Source of the DNA: Sphingomonas sp. Leaf357
GTDB lineage: Bacteria; Pseudomonadota; Alphaproteobacteria; Sphingomonadales; Sphingomonadaceae
DNA: 64,000 bases
Assembly (NCBI RefSeq): GCF_001423845.1
Contig: NZ_LMPM01000001.1
Span: forward strand, 1,693,398-1,757,397
Reading direction: 5' to 3'
The position numbers and the translations under genes are program-made. This document shows positions 39,883-48,658 of the stretch, piece by piece; positions within the stretch are counted from its first letter, which is position 1; each line of letters opens with the position of its first letter. Below the pieces are notes generated by a model. The model was not told the origin of the DNA. It made no database searches and was given only the letters and a program-made list of their open reading frames with translations.

Positions 39883-40434
39883 TCACTCGAACGGCACTTC
39901 GCCCATGACGTTGCCGGGTGCGGCATACCGGCAGACGAGGAAGTCGTTCGCGCGGTTGCTGGCGATCGCGCACCCCAGCGCGGTCGTGTCGTGCCAGACG
40001 ATCTGGGTATAATGCGCGACGTCGCTCCAGCGGCCGGTGCTGCTGGAATAGGGCACCGGCACCGGGCGATAGAAGCGATGTTCGTCGGTCCAGCCGTCGA
40101 TCATCTCGCGAAAGGTGTAGGCGTCCCTCGTGCCCATCCAGAGATTTTCGCCCTGGCGATCCGGGCCGTCGGCCTGGCGTGCGTGTTCGAAGCGGTTGTC
40201 GCGGGCAAGGCTCCCGGCATAGGCGGCGGCGGAAGCGGCGAGGCGATCGTCCCACGACAGCGGCTCCAGGCCGACGGCGGAGCGCGCGTCGTTATGCTCG
40301 CTCAGCATCGTGAAGCGGAGCAGCGCGTCGCCGCGCGGCGCGGGCGCCATCGTCCGACGCCACTCGACCGTCTGGCCGGCGCCGGCCGAGGCCGTGCCTG
40401 CCAGCACCAGGAATCCGAGCAACCTGCCGAGCAT
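39883..40434 (-). CDS. Secreted CAP-domain (SCP/PR1-like) protein
   Basis: A 183-residue protein. ATG 40434 has GGAG six bases upstream and gives signal peptide MLGRLLGFLVLAGTASAGA; an in-frame ATG at 40479 adds 15 residues. The CAP fold is clear: MLSEHNDARSAVGLEPLSWDDRLAASAAAYA, then FEHARQ, GENLWMGT, GRWSDVAHYTQIVWHDTTALGCA and FLVCRYAAPGN. Both CAP histidines and acidic residues appear present. Function of bacterial CAP proteins is mostly unknown; extracytoplasmic location is expected. Confidence 0.88.
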   Translation of the reverse strand: MLGRLLGFLVLAGTASAGAGQTVEWRRTMAPAPRGDALLRFTMLSEHNDARSAVGLEPLSWDDRLAASAAAYAGSLARDNRFEHARQADGPDRQGENLWMGTRDAYTFREMIDGWTDEHRFYRPVPVPYSSSTGRWSDVAHYTQIVWHDTTALGCAIASNRANDFLVCRYAAPGNVMGEVPFE

Positions 40435-40607
40435 CCCGGCTCCGTGGGTTCGTTGCGCCGACCGATCCTGCATCGGCATCCGCTATGCACGATCGCGTGG
40501 AAACGGCCAAGTCTCCAGCCGGAGCATCGGGCACAGCAAGCAACTAAATTGCGTCTCGAGCGTATTTAGCTTAACGATAAAAATAACGATAAGATAGGAG
40601 ACGGGTC

Positions 40608-40727
40608 GTGCTGGAACTGATCCCCGGCAAATCGGGTGTGCGCATGGCGCGCGGGCTGGCTGCCGCCGCGCTGATCTCGGCCGTGATGTGGGCCGGTATC
40701 GTAATCGTGCCGCTGATCGTTTTCTGA
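40608..40727 (+). CDS. 39-residue single-span membrane peptide
   Basis: A GTG start at 40608 follows AGGAGACGG (GGAG eight bases upstream) and opens a 39-codon frame ending at TGA 40725. The product begins LELIPGKSGVRMARG and continues as one hydrophobic helix of about 23 residues (LAAAALISAVMWAGIVIVPLIVF). The ribosome-binding site, the divergent position relative to the CAP gene and the hydrophobic pattern argue for a real small membrane protein. No known family recognised. It ends just before the mucR-type terminator, convergent with that gene. Confidence 0.55.
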   Translation: MLELIPGKSGVRMARGLAAAALISAVMWAGIVIVPLIVF

Positions 40728-40744
40728 TCGGAAGCCCGACGACA

Positions 40745-40774
40745 AAAGCCGCCGGTCTCTCGACCAGCGGCTTT
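40745..40774 (-). terminator. Terminator hairpin of the MucR-type gene
   Basis: AAAGCCGC pairs with GCGGCTTT, and an inner GGTC/GACC pair continues the stem after one mismatch. It lies 20 bases after the stop of the minus-strand regulator and is followed by TTGTCG on that strand. It may also stop the convergent 39-residue peptide transcript. Confidence 0.65.
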
Positions 40775-40794
40775 GCCTGGGTAGAAAAGAGACT

Positions 40795-41298
40795 TTATTC
40801 CGCGGTCTTGGGCTTGCGACCCGGGCGTTTGGCCGGCGCGCCGGCGGTCGACGCCCCATCGGCCTTGGCCTTCCGACCCTTCGATCCCAGTCCGATGCGG
40901 ATTGCCATGTCGCGCCGCGCGGCCGAGTAATTCTCCGAAACCATCGGATAGTCCGCCCGCAGGCCATAGCGTTCGCGATATTGTTCCGGCGTCAGGCCGT
41001 TGGTGGTCAGATGGCGACGCAAGGCCTTGTACGGCTTGCCGTCGATCATCGACAGGATATGATCCTTCGAAGCAAGCGAACGACGCACCGAAACGGCCGG
41101 TACATGCTCTTCGCTCGTTGCTGCAGTCGCGGACTGGTCGGACGCGGGGGTGCCCGACAATTCGCTCACCGTGGCATGCATCGCACGCAGAAAAGCGGGA
41201 ACCTCGTCTGCCGAAACGCGATTGTTCGCGTTGCCGAGCCAAGCGATGGTCAGTTCGGTCGCCAATTCCACGGCGTTCCAGGGTGCTTCGTCGGACAT
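40795..41298 (-). CDS. mucR: MucR/Ros-family transcriptional regulator with degenerate zinc site
   Basis: A 167-residue protein. ATG 41298 has GGAG five bases upstream. The N-terminal half begins ELATELTIAWLGNANNRVS, typical of MucR. The DNA-binding core is SVRRSLASKDHILSMIDGK, ALRRHLTTNGLTPEQYRERYGL and YPMVSENYSAARRDMAIRIGLG. In Ros, Cys-x2-Cys and two His bind zinc; here the Cys positions are Ser and Asp and one His is Asn, with only RRH retained. The tail is basic and Lys/Ala/Pro-rich. Ros/MucR proteins control exopolysaccharide genes in rhizobia, and this gene lies beyond the EPS locus, so such control is plausible. Confidence 0.85.
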   Translation of the reverse strand: MSDEAPWNAVELATELTIAWLGNANNRVSADEVPAFLRAMHATVSELSGTPASDQSATAATSEEHVPAVSVRRSLASKDHILSMIDGKPYKALRRHLTTNGLTPEQYRERYGLRADYPMVSENYSAARRDMAIRIGLGSKGRKAKADGASTAGAPAKRPGRKPKTAE

Positions 41299-41635
41299 TC
41301 TGACTCCATTATCATTTGCAAAGCGTGCAGTGTCGACCCCCGACAAGTGGTACTATAATGGATATGATGTACGACGTACAGTTTATTACACGAAAAATTG
41401 TAAAATTCGTTCTTTGCTTTGGTTCGCGGCAATTCTCGAGTGTCTGATTATGGTCTTACTCGCGACAGCGCTGTTATAGGATACGCGTTGCTGAAATCGA
41501 ACGGAAGATTGCCCGGTGGCATTGGCGCATGAAGAATTCTGCGCATTAACGGACCGACCGGTCATGCGACTTCCCCGATTGCTCCGTACACGATAGCGTG
41601 ACACCCGACATTCCACCGTCGCTGCGAGAACCACC
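41299..41635. promoter_or_regulatory. Gene-free 337-base region between mucR-type gene and aldo/keto reductase
   Basis: Divergent intergenic region, AT-richer than surroundings. A perfect TATAAT stands at 41354-41359, without a convincing -35. Next to it is an inverted repeat TGTACG-A-CGTACA at 41368-41380, which could be an operator. MucR-type regulators bind AT-rich DNA and often repress their own gene, so this is a candidate self-regulatory zone. No coding frame with a ribosome-binding site was seen. Confidence 0.4.
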
Positions 41636-42643
41636 TTGACCCTGCCCACCCGCCAGATCGGCCCGTTCACCGTTTCCGCGATCGGCCTCGGCTGCATGAA
41701 CCTCAACCATGCCTACGGCACCCCTCCGGGCGAAGCGGAGGGCGCGCGATTGCTCAACCGCGCGCTCGATCTCGGCTGCACCTTCCTCGATACCGCCGCG
41801 ATCTACGGCGCCGGCGCGAGCGAGCGGCTGATCTGCAAGGCGGTGATGCACCGGCGCAAGGAGTTCACGCTGGCCAGCAAATGCGTGCTCGATATGGTCG
41901 ATGGCGAGCGCGTGCTCGACGCCAGCCCGGCGGCCATCGCCCGCACGCTGGATGCCGCGCTGCAACGGCTCGGTACCGATCATATCGATCTCTATTATCT
42001 CCACCGGCTCGACCGGAAGGTGCCGATCGAGGATTCGGTCGGTGCATTGGTCCGCGCGAAGGAGGCGGGCAAGATCGGCAGCTTGGGGCTGAGCGAGATG
42101 TCCGCCGCCACGGTGCGCCGCGCGCATGCGGTGCACCCGATCACCGCGCTCCAGACCGAATATTCCCCCTGGGTGCGCAATCCCGAAATCGCCGTGCTGG
42201 AGGCATGCCGGGACCTCGGCATCGCCTTCGTGGCCTTTTCGCCCGTCGCGCGCGGTTTCCTGGCCGGTGCGGTGCGCGATGCGGACTTTGTGGCGGGCGA
42301 CATCCGCGCCGCGATGCCGCGCTTCGTGGAGCCGAATTTGACGCGCAATCTCGCACTCGCCGACCGGTTCGACGCGATCGCCGCGCGCGTCGGATGCACA
42401 CCGGCGCAATTGTCGCTCGGCTGGGTGCTGGCGCGGGGCGAGGACGTCATCCCGATTCCCGGCACCGGCAACATCGCGCATCTCGAGGAAAATCTCGCCG
42501 CCGCTGGGCTCGATTTCGATGCCGCGACGCTGGCCGAAATCGATGCGATCTTCACGCCCGGCGCGGTGGCTGGGCATCGCTATTCGCCGCCGATGCAGGC
42601 GGCGATCGATACTGAAAGCTGGCCGGACGACATCGCCGCCTGA
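41636..42643 (+). CDS. Aldo/keto reductase
   Basis: A 335-residue NADPH-dependent (beta/alpha)8 oxidoreductase. Start TTG 41636 gives MTLPTRQIGPFTVSAIGLG. Family residues are visible: Asp and Tyr in FLDTAAIYGAGASE, Lys in LASKCV, and LYYLHRLDRKVPIED carrying the His of the tetrad. YSPWVRNPE and the cofactor-binding IPIPGTGNIAHLEEN complete the fold. It reduces aldehydes or ketones to alcohols; substrate unknown. Resembles the AKR13/YajO-like subgroup. It stands alone between two regulatory regions. Confidence 0.9.
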   Translation: MTLPTRQIGPFTVSAIGLGCMNLNHAYGTPPGEAEGARLLNRALDLGCTFLDTAAIYGAGASERLICKAVMHRRKEFTLASKCVLDMVDGERVLDASPAAIARTLDAALQRLGTDHIDLYYLHRLDRKVPIEDSVGALVRAKEAGKIGSLGLSEMSAATVRRAHAVHPITALQTEYSPWVRNPEIAVLEACRDLGIAFVAFSPVARGFLAGAVRDADFVAGDIRAAMPRFVEPNLTRNLALADRFDAIAARVGCTPAQLSLGWVLARGEDVIPIPGTGNIAHLEENLAAAGLDFDAATLAEIDAIFTPGAVAGHRYSPPMQAAIDTESWPDDIAA

Positions 42644-42679
42644 TGGGCGGCCCCGGCCTTGTTGGAACACATATGGCAA

Positions 42680-42775
42680 CCGTCATCCCCGCGCAGGCGG
42701 GGATCCTAAGTCCTGACGTGTTTTGGGAAGCGATAGGTAAGCCGGTATGGATTCCCGCCCGCGCGGGAATGACGG
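42680..42775. repeat. Paired inverted intergenic palindromic repeats
   Basis: CGTCATCCCCGCGCAGGCGG... starts at 42681 and an inverted, slightly diverged copy ends ...CGCGGGAATGACGG at 42775, with a 44-base spacer. Each half is itself a GC-rich palindrome. This is the common alphaproteobacterial REP-like type, probably present many times in the genome. Confidence 0.75.
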
Positions 42776-42868
42776 ATAGTGTCGGAACGGCATAAGGCAC
42801 CCCAGATGCCGCCTGTTTTGGACAAGGCGAGGTTTGATTTCGTATCATCTGGTACGATAGAGGGCGTC

Positions 42869-45800
42869 ATGCCCAGCACCACGACCCCCAGCCTTTCACC
42901 CGTCAGCCGCGCCGCCGTCCATGCCGCCTATCGCATGGACGAGGAGGCGTGCATCGCCGAACGCCTCACCCAGGCAATCGCACCGGCGGACGAAATCGCC
43001 GCGACCCAGGCGCTTGCGCGCACGCTGGTCGAAGGCGTCCGATCGCGCGGCGAGGGCAATGCGGTCGACAGCCTGTTGCAGAGCTATGCCTTGTCCACCG
43101 AGGAGGGCATCGCCCTGATGTGCCTGGCCGAGGCGTTGCTGCGCATCCCCGATGCGGCGACGCGCGACCGGCTGATCGCCGACAAGATCGGCGGCAAGGA
43201 ATGGAGCGCCAATCTCGGCCGCTCGCAATCCCTGTTCGTCAACGCCTCCACCTTCGGGCTGATGCTTACCGGCAGCGTGGTGACGCTCGGCGATGTGGAC
43301 GATTGGGCGACGATCGCGCGCAAGGCCGTGACCCGCCTCGGCAAGCCGGTGATCCGCCGCGCCTTGTTCGAGGGGATGCGCATCCTCGGCCATCATTTCG
43401 TCTTCGGCCGCACGATCGGCGAGGCGCTGAAGCGCGGCGGCACCGGGCGCGAGACGCATTCGTTCGACATGCTGGGCGAGGCGGCGCGGACGCAAGCGGA
43501 CGCCGACTTCTATTTCGACGCGTACAAGGGCGCGATCGCCGCCGTCGGCAAGGCGCGCGGCCACGGCGAGGTCGAGAGCGTGGACGGCGTCTCGGTCAAG
43601 CTCTCCGCGCTGCATCCGCGCTACGAATGGTCGCAATCGGAACGGATCATGGCCGAGATGCTGCCGCGCCTGCGCGAACTGGTCGCCCAGGCCTCCGCCG
43701 CCGACATCTGCCTCGCGATCGATGCGGAAGAGGCCGACCGGCTCGATCTGTCGATGGACCTGATCGAGGCGCTCGTCGCCGACGACGCTTTGTTCGAGCA
43801 GAAGGGCGGGGGGAGTTGGCGCGGCTTCGGCATCGTCATCCAGGCCTATCAGAAGCGCGCGCTGCCGCTGATCGACTGGACGGTGGCGCTGGCCCGCAAG
43901 CATGATCGCCGCATCATGGTCCGGCTCGTCAAGGGTGCCTATTGGGATAGCGAGATCAAGGCCAGTCAGGTCGGCGGATTCGTCGATTACCCGGTGTTCA
44001 CGCGCAAATCCTCCACCGATGTGTCGTACCTCGCCGGCGCGCGCCGCCTGCTGGAGGCGAGCGACACGATCTATTCCGGCTTCGCCACGCACAATGCCGC
44101 CACCGTCGCCGCGATCAAGGCGATGGCGGGCGAAACCCCGTTCGAGTTCCAGCGCCTGCACGGCATGGGCGAGGATCTGTACGACGTGCTACGCGTCGGC
44201 GAGGGCAATGCGCCGACCCCGGTGCGCATCTACGCGCCGGTCGGCGGGCACAAGGAACTGCTCGCCTATCTCGTCCGTCGCCTGCTCGAAAACGGCGCCA
44301 ACGCGTCGTTCGTCAATCGTTTGGCCGATGCCGATCTGCCGGTGGATGCGCTGATCGATCATCCGGTCGAAACCACGCGCGCGCTGGAGCCGAAGCGCAA
44401 CCCGCGCATTCCTCTGCCCAAGGACATGTTCGCGCCGAGCCGCCGTAACAGCGCGGGCATCGACCTGTCCGATCCGCTGGTGCGCGAACCGCTGATGGCG
44501 CGCTTGGCCAGGCTGGAGAGCGCCAGGCCAAAGGCCGTGCCGATGATCGGCAGGAAGACGGGGAAGGGCACCGTCAGGTCGGTGACCGCGCCATTCGATC
44601 GGAGCATCGCCGTCGGCACGGTCGTCGAAGCCACGCCCGACGATGTCGCCAGCGCCATCGCGCTCGCCGAGAAGCTGCAGCCCGATTGGGATGCCGCCGG
44701 GGTCGAGCGCCGCGCCGACGCGCTGGATGCCGCCGCCGATCTCTACGAGGCGCATGGCGACGAGTTGCTGTCGCTCTGCGTGCGCGAGGCCGGCAAGACC
44801 TTGGGCGACGCGATCCTCGAACTGCGCGAAGCGGTCGATTTCCTGCGCTATTATGCGGCAGAGGCACGCCGCCAGTTCATTCCCGGCGAGCCGCTGCCCG
44901 GCCCGACCGGGGAATCGAACACGCTCACGCTGCACGGTCGCGGCGTGATCGCGGCGATCAGCCCGTGGAACTTCCCGCTGGCGATCTTCACCGGACAGGT
45001 TGCCGCCGCGCTTGCCGCCGGCAACGCGGTGATCGCCAAGCCCGCCGGCCAGACCCCGCTGATTGCCGCGCGCGCGGTGGAATTGCTGCGCGAGGCCGGC
45101 ATTCCCGCCGATATCCTGCACCTGCTGCCCGGCGGCGGCGAGGTCGGCGCCGCCCTGGTCGCGCATGAGGGGATTTCCGGTGTGGTCTTCACCGGGTCGA
45201 CCGCCACCGCGCGTTCGATCAACCTCACGCTCGCGCAGCGCAATGGCCCGATCGTGCCGCTGATCGCCGAGACCGGCGGGCAGAACGCGATGATCGTCGA
45301 CAGTTCGGCATTGCCCGAACAGGTCACGCGCGACGTCGTGCAATCCGCCTTCCAGAGCGCCGGGCAGCGCTGCTCGGCGCTGCGCGTGCTGTATCTGCAG
45401 GAGGATATCGCCGACGCCATGCTGGAGATGATCGCGGGCGCGATGCGCGCGCTGACGGTCGGCGATCCGCGCCTCTTGTCGACCGATATCGGCCCGGTGA
45501 TCGATGCCGCCGCGCGCAAGTCGCTGGAGGATCACAGCGCCGATCTGGCGTGCGCCGCCTTGTGCAAGCTGCCGATCCCGGCCGGGCGGGGCGATTTCGT
45601 CGCGCCGGCCGTGTTCGAGATCCCGGCGATCTCGGCGCTCGCCCAGGAGAATTTCGGGCCGCTGCTGCACGTCGTCCGCTTCCCGGCGGACGGCCTGGAC
45701 GCGGTGATCGATGCGATCAACGCCACCGGTTTCGGTCTCACATTAGGCGTGCACAGCCGCATCGACACGACGATCGAACGCGTCACGGCGCGCGCGCGCG

Positions 45801-45991
45801 TCGGCAACATCTACGTCAACCGCAACCAGATCGGCGCGGTCGTCGGCAGCCAGCCGTTCGGCGGCGAGGGCTTGTCCGGCACCGGCCCGAAGGCCGGGGG
45901 ACCGCATTATCTGGCGCGGTTCGCGACCGAGCGGACGGTGTGCGTGGATACGACGGCGGCTGGCGGGAACGCGACCCTGCTCGCAAGTTGA
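42869..45991 (+). CDS. putA: Bifunctional proline dehydrogenase / P5C dehydrogenase (PutA)
   Basis: A 1040-residue PutA. ATG 42869 follows GAGGG; an in-frame start at 42779 lies inside repeat-adjacent DNA and is unlikely. Residues about 1-500 form the FAD-dependent proline dehydrogenase barrel (SVDGVSVKLSALHPRYEW, MVRLVKGAYWDSEIK, FATHNAATVAAI, FEFQRLHGMGE). Residues about 530-1040 form the aldehyde dehydrogenase, with general base Glu801 (ETGGQNA) and nucleophile Cys835 (AGQRCSALR). It oxidises proline to glutamate, channelling pyrroline-5-carboxylate. It lacks the N-terminal ribbon-helix-helix repressor domain of E. coli PutA and is near 1040 residues, like shorter type A enzymes, so another factor must regulate it. 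Confidence 0.95.
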   Translation: MPSTTTPSLSPVSRAAVHAAYRMDEEACIAERLTQAIAPADEIAATQALARTLVEGVRSRGEGNAVDSLLQSYALSTEEGIALMCLAEALLRIPDAATRDRLIADKIGGKEWSANLGRSQSLFVNASTFGLMLTGSVVTLGDVDDWATIARKAVTRLGKPVIRRALFEGMRILGHHFVFGRTIGEALKRGGTGRETHSFDMLGEAARTQADADFYFDAYKGAIAAVGKARGHGEVESVDGVSVKLSALHPRYEWSQSERIMAEMLPRLRELVAQASAADICLAIDAEEADRLDLSMDLIEALVADDALFEQKGGGSWRGFGIVIQAYQKRALPLIDWTVALARKHDRRIMVRLVKGAYWDSEIKASQVGGFVDYPVFTRKSSTDVSYLAGARRLLEASDTIYSGFATHNAATVAAIKAMAGETPFEFQRLHGMGEDLYDVLRVGEGNAPTPVRIYAPVGGHKELLAYLVRRLLENGANASFVNRLADADLPVDALIDHPVETTRALEPKRNPRIPLPKDMFAPSRRNSAGIDLSDPLVREPLMARLARLESARPKAVPMIGRKTGKGTVRSVTAPFDRSIAVGTVVEATPDDVASAIALAEKLQPDWDAAGVERRADALDAAADLYEAHGDELLSLCVREAGKTLGDAILELREAVDFLRYYAAEARRQFIPGEPLPGPTGESNTLTLHGRGVIAAISPWNFPLAIFTGQVAAALAAGNAVIAKPAGQTPLIAARAVELLREAGIPADILHLLPGGGEVGAALVAHEGISGVVFTGSTATARSINLTLAQRNGPIVPLIAETGGQNAMIVDSSALPEQVTRDVVQSAFQSAGQRCSALRVLYLQEDIADAMLEMIAGAMRALTVGDPRLLSTDIGPVIDAAARKSLEDHSADLACAALCKLPIPAGRGDFVAPAVFEIPAISALAQENFGPLLHVVRFPADGLDAVIDAINATGFGLTLGVHSRIDTTIERVTARARVGNIYVNRNQIGAVVGSQPFGGEGLSGTGPKAGGPHYLARFATERTVCVDTTAAGGNATLLAS

Positions 45992-46012
45992 AGGTCTGGG
46001 CCCGAACGCACC

Positions 46013-46879
46013 TCACGCGACTCCCGTGGCGACCTCGCGCAGCCATTCCGTCACCGCCTGAATGCGCGGCGTGCCGTGCGTGTCCTCGTGCGTGACCAGC
46101 CAGAAGCTGCGGCCGAGCGCGACGGCGGGCAGCACGCCGGTCAGCGTCCGATCGCGCCGCGCGATGAAATCGGGCAGGATGCCGATCCCGGCGCCGCTGC
46201 GGATCATCGCATGCTGCACGTTGATGCTCGTGCTGCGCGCCCGCGCGACCAGCCCGTCATGGATCTCCGACAGATAATCCAGCTCCACCGCATGGATATG
46301 CTCGGGCACGTAGGAGATGAGCGTGTGCCCGTTCAGCGCGGCGGCGCTTTCGGGCACACCGTGCGCCGCCAGATACTCGTCGGTCGCGTACAGCCGCAGC
46401 ACGTAATCGGCGAGCTTCGCCGCGCGCAACTGCCGGTTGCGCGGTCGCGCCAGCATCACCGCGACATCCGCCTCGCGCTTGGACGGATTGAGGAAGCCGG
46501 ACGCGGTGATCAGGTCGAGCCGCACGTTGGGATGCGCCGCGCGGAACGCCGCCACGGCGGGCGCGACGAGATGCGTGGCGAGCCCTTCGGCCAGGCTCAG
46601 TCGCACGTGCCCGGCGAGCGACGCGCCCCGATCGCCCTCGGTGGCGGACAGCACCGCGGTCTCGATCGTCTCCGCCTGCAACAGCAATGCCTGGCCCGTC
46701 TCGCTCAGCTGCCGCTCGCCGCCGACCGTCTCGAACACGGCCGCGCCCAGCGCCGCCTCCAGCCGGGCGAGGCGGCGCGATACTGTCGTCACGTCGATCC
46801 CCAACAGCCGCGCCGCCGCCGCCAGTCGCCCGGCGCGCGCGACGGCGAGGAATATGCGCAGATCGTCCCAATTTCCCAC
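46013..46879 (-). CDS. LysR-family transcriptional regulator
   Basis: A 288-residue LysR protein. GTG 46879 (or 46882) starts the conserved NWDDLRIFLAVARAGRLAAAA winged-helix region (residues 1-60, VTTVSRRLARLEAALGAAVFE), followed by a periplasmic-binding-protein-like effector domain (LITASGFLNPSKREADVAVM, GAGIGILPDFIARRD). Longer in-frame extension upstream covers mmsA antisense and is not real. Divergent from mmsA with a 105-base shared region containing the palindrome TGCATGCA at 46925-46932, so it most likely regulates mmsA and the valine-degradation genes. Convergent with putA. Confidence 0.9.
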   Translation of the reverse strand: MGNWDDLRIFLAVARAGRLAAAARLLGIDVTTVSRRLARLEAALGAAVFETVGGERQLSETGQALLLQAETIETAVLSATEGDRGASLAGHVRLSLAEGLATHLVAPAVAAFRAAHPNVRLDLITASGFLNPSKREADVAVMLARPRNRQLRAAKLADYVLRLYATDEYLAAHGVPESAAALNGHTLISYVPEHIHAVELDYLSEIHDGLVARARSTSINVQHAMIRSGAGIGILPDFIARRDRTLTGVLPAVALGRSFWLVTHEDTHGTPRIQAVTEWLREVATGVA

Positions 46880-46984
46880 CACGCCCCCGCAAAAACGCAC
46901 ATGCCACCGGCAAAGATGATGGCTTGCATGCATAAATGCCCGGTGGGATAGGGGCCGCCAATAGAATTCTTCAGGAGAGCATGT

Positions 46985-48481
46985 ATGCGCGTCATCGATC
47001 ATCTGATCGCGGGCCATTCCGGCGGCGGAGCCACGCGCACCGGCGACGTGTTCGATCCCAATACCGGTCAGGTGCAGGCGAGCGTCAATCTCGGCGATCA
47101 GGCGCTGCTCGACCAGGCCGTCGCCGCCGCGCTGAAGGCCCAGCCCGGCTGGGCCGCGACCAACCCGCAGCGCCGCGCCCGCGTGATGTTCAACTTCAAG
47201 GCATTGGTCGAGAAGAACATGGACGAGCTGGCGCACCTGCTGTCGTCCGAACACGGCAAGGTCATCGCGGATTCGAAGGGCGACATTCAGCGCGGCCTCG
47301 AAGTGATCGAATTCTGCTGCGGCATCCCGCATGTGCTGAAGGGCGAATACACGCAGGGGGCCGGCCCGGGCATCGACGTCTATTCGATGCGCCAGCCGCT
47401 CGGCATCGGTGCCGGCATCACGCCGTTCAACTTCCCCGGCATGATCCCGCTCTGGATGTCGGGCGTCGCGATCGCCACCGGCAACGCCTTCATCCTGAAG
47501 CCCAGCGAGCGCGATCCGTCGGTGCCGGTGCGCCTCGGCGAGCTGTTCCTCGAAGCTGGCCTGCCGGAGGGCATTCTGCAGGTCGTGCACGGCGACAAGG
47601 AGATGGTCGACGCGATTCTCGATCACCCGGCGATCAGCGCGGTCAGCTTCGTCGGATCGTCCGACATCGCGCATTACGTCTACAAGCGCGGTGTCGCGGC
47701 GGGCAAGCGCGTACAGGCGATGGGCGGGGCGAAGAATCACGGCATCGTCATGCCGGATGCCGATCTCGATCAGGTCGTCGCCGATCTGTCCGGTGCGGCG
47801 TTCGGTTCGGCTGGCGAGCGCTGCATGGCGCTGCCGGTGGTCGTGCCGGTCGGCGAGAAAACCGCCGTCGCCCTGCGCGAGAAGCTGATCCCCGCCATCG
47901 CCGCGCTGCGCGTCGGCGTCAGCACCGATAGCGACGCGCATTACGGCCCGGTAGTGAACGCCGCGCACAAGCAGCGCGTCGAGAACTGGATCCAGACCGG
48001 CGTCGACGAGGGCGCCGAACTGGTCGTCGACGGCCGCGGCTTCGAGCTTCAGGGGCACGAGAAGGGCTTCTTCATCGGGCCTTCCCTGTTCGATCACGTC
48101 ACGCCGCAGATGGAATCCTACAAGGAGGAGATCTTCGGCCCCGTCCTGCAGATCGTCCGCGCCGACGATTTCGAACATGCCCTGCGCCTGCCGGGCGAGC
48201 ATCAATACGGCAACGGCGTCGCCATCTTCACGCGCAACGGCCACGCCGCGCGCGAATTCGCCGCGCGCGTCAATGTCGGCATGGTCGGCATCAACGTGCC
48301 GATCCCGGTGCCGGTCGCCTATCACACGTTCGGCGGGTGGAAGCGCAGCGCGTTCGGCGACACCAACCAGCACGGCATGGAAGGCGTGAAGTTCTGGACC
48401 AAGGTGAAGACCATCACCCAGCGCTGGCCGGACGGAGCGCCGGACGGCAGCAACGCGTTCGTGATTCCGACGATGGGCTGA
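46985..48481 (+). CDS. mmsA: Methylmalonate-semialdehyde dehydrogenase (CoA-acylating)
   Basis: A 498-residue aldehyde dehydrogenase with AGGAGAG before ATG 46985. Motifs: GITPFNFPGMIPLWM, KPSERDPSVP, FVGSSDIAHYV, GAKNHGIVMPDAD and the nucleophile Cys280 in SAGERCMALPVV. The general-base Glu of other aldehyde dehydrogenases is replaced, as GAKNH, which is normal for the CoA-acylating MmsA/IolA group. It converts methylmalonate semialdehyde to propionyl-CoA with CoA and NAD, the last step of valine degradation. First of the valine genes here. Confidence 0.94.
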   Translation: MRVIDHLIAGHSGGGATRTGDVFDPNTGQVQASVNLGDQALLDQAVAAALKAQPGWAATNPQRRARVMFNFKALVEKNMDELAHLLSSEHGKVIADSKGDIQRGLEVIEFCCGIPHVLKGEYTQGAGPGIDVYSMRQPLGIGAGITPFNFPGMIPLWMSGVAIATGNAFILKPSERDPSVPVRLGELFLEAGLPEGILQVVHGDKEMVDAILDHPAISAVSFVGSSDIAHYVYKRGVAAGKRVQAMGGAKNHGIVMPDADLDQVVADLSGAAFGSAGERCMALPVVVPVGEKTAVALREKLIPAIAALRVGVSTDSDAHYGPVVNAAHKQRVENWIQTGVDEGAELVVDGRGFELQGHEKGFFIGPSLFDHVTPQMESYKEEIFGPVLQIVRADDFEHALRLPGEHQYGNGVAIFTRNGHAAREFAARVNVGMVGINVPIPVPVAYHTFGGWKRSAFGDTNQHGMEGVKFWTKVKTITQRWPDGAPDGSNAFVIPTMG

Positions 48482-48658
48482 ACCTGCCGCGAAGTGCCTC
48501 GGGGCGGAAGAGCTGGGAAAACGCATGATGGAATCGGTATCCGGCACGGCCCCCCGCCCGGCGCACGCGCGGCGGATCGAGCGCGGCAGTGCGGGGCGAT
48601 GGATCGTGCGTGGCTCTCGCTGCGTTTCCCTTTCGCTTCATTCGCGAAGGACGCCTTC

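Noticed and set aside
46880..48547. Upstream extension of the LysR frame to an 844-residue protein
   Set aside because: The extra 550 residues are antisense to mmsA and have His/Arg/Asp-rich composition; LysR proteins start near NWDDLRIFL.
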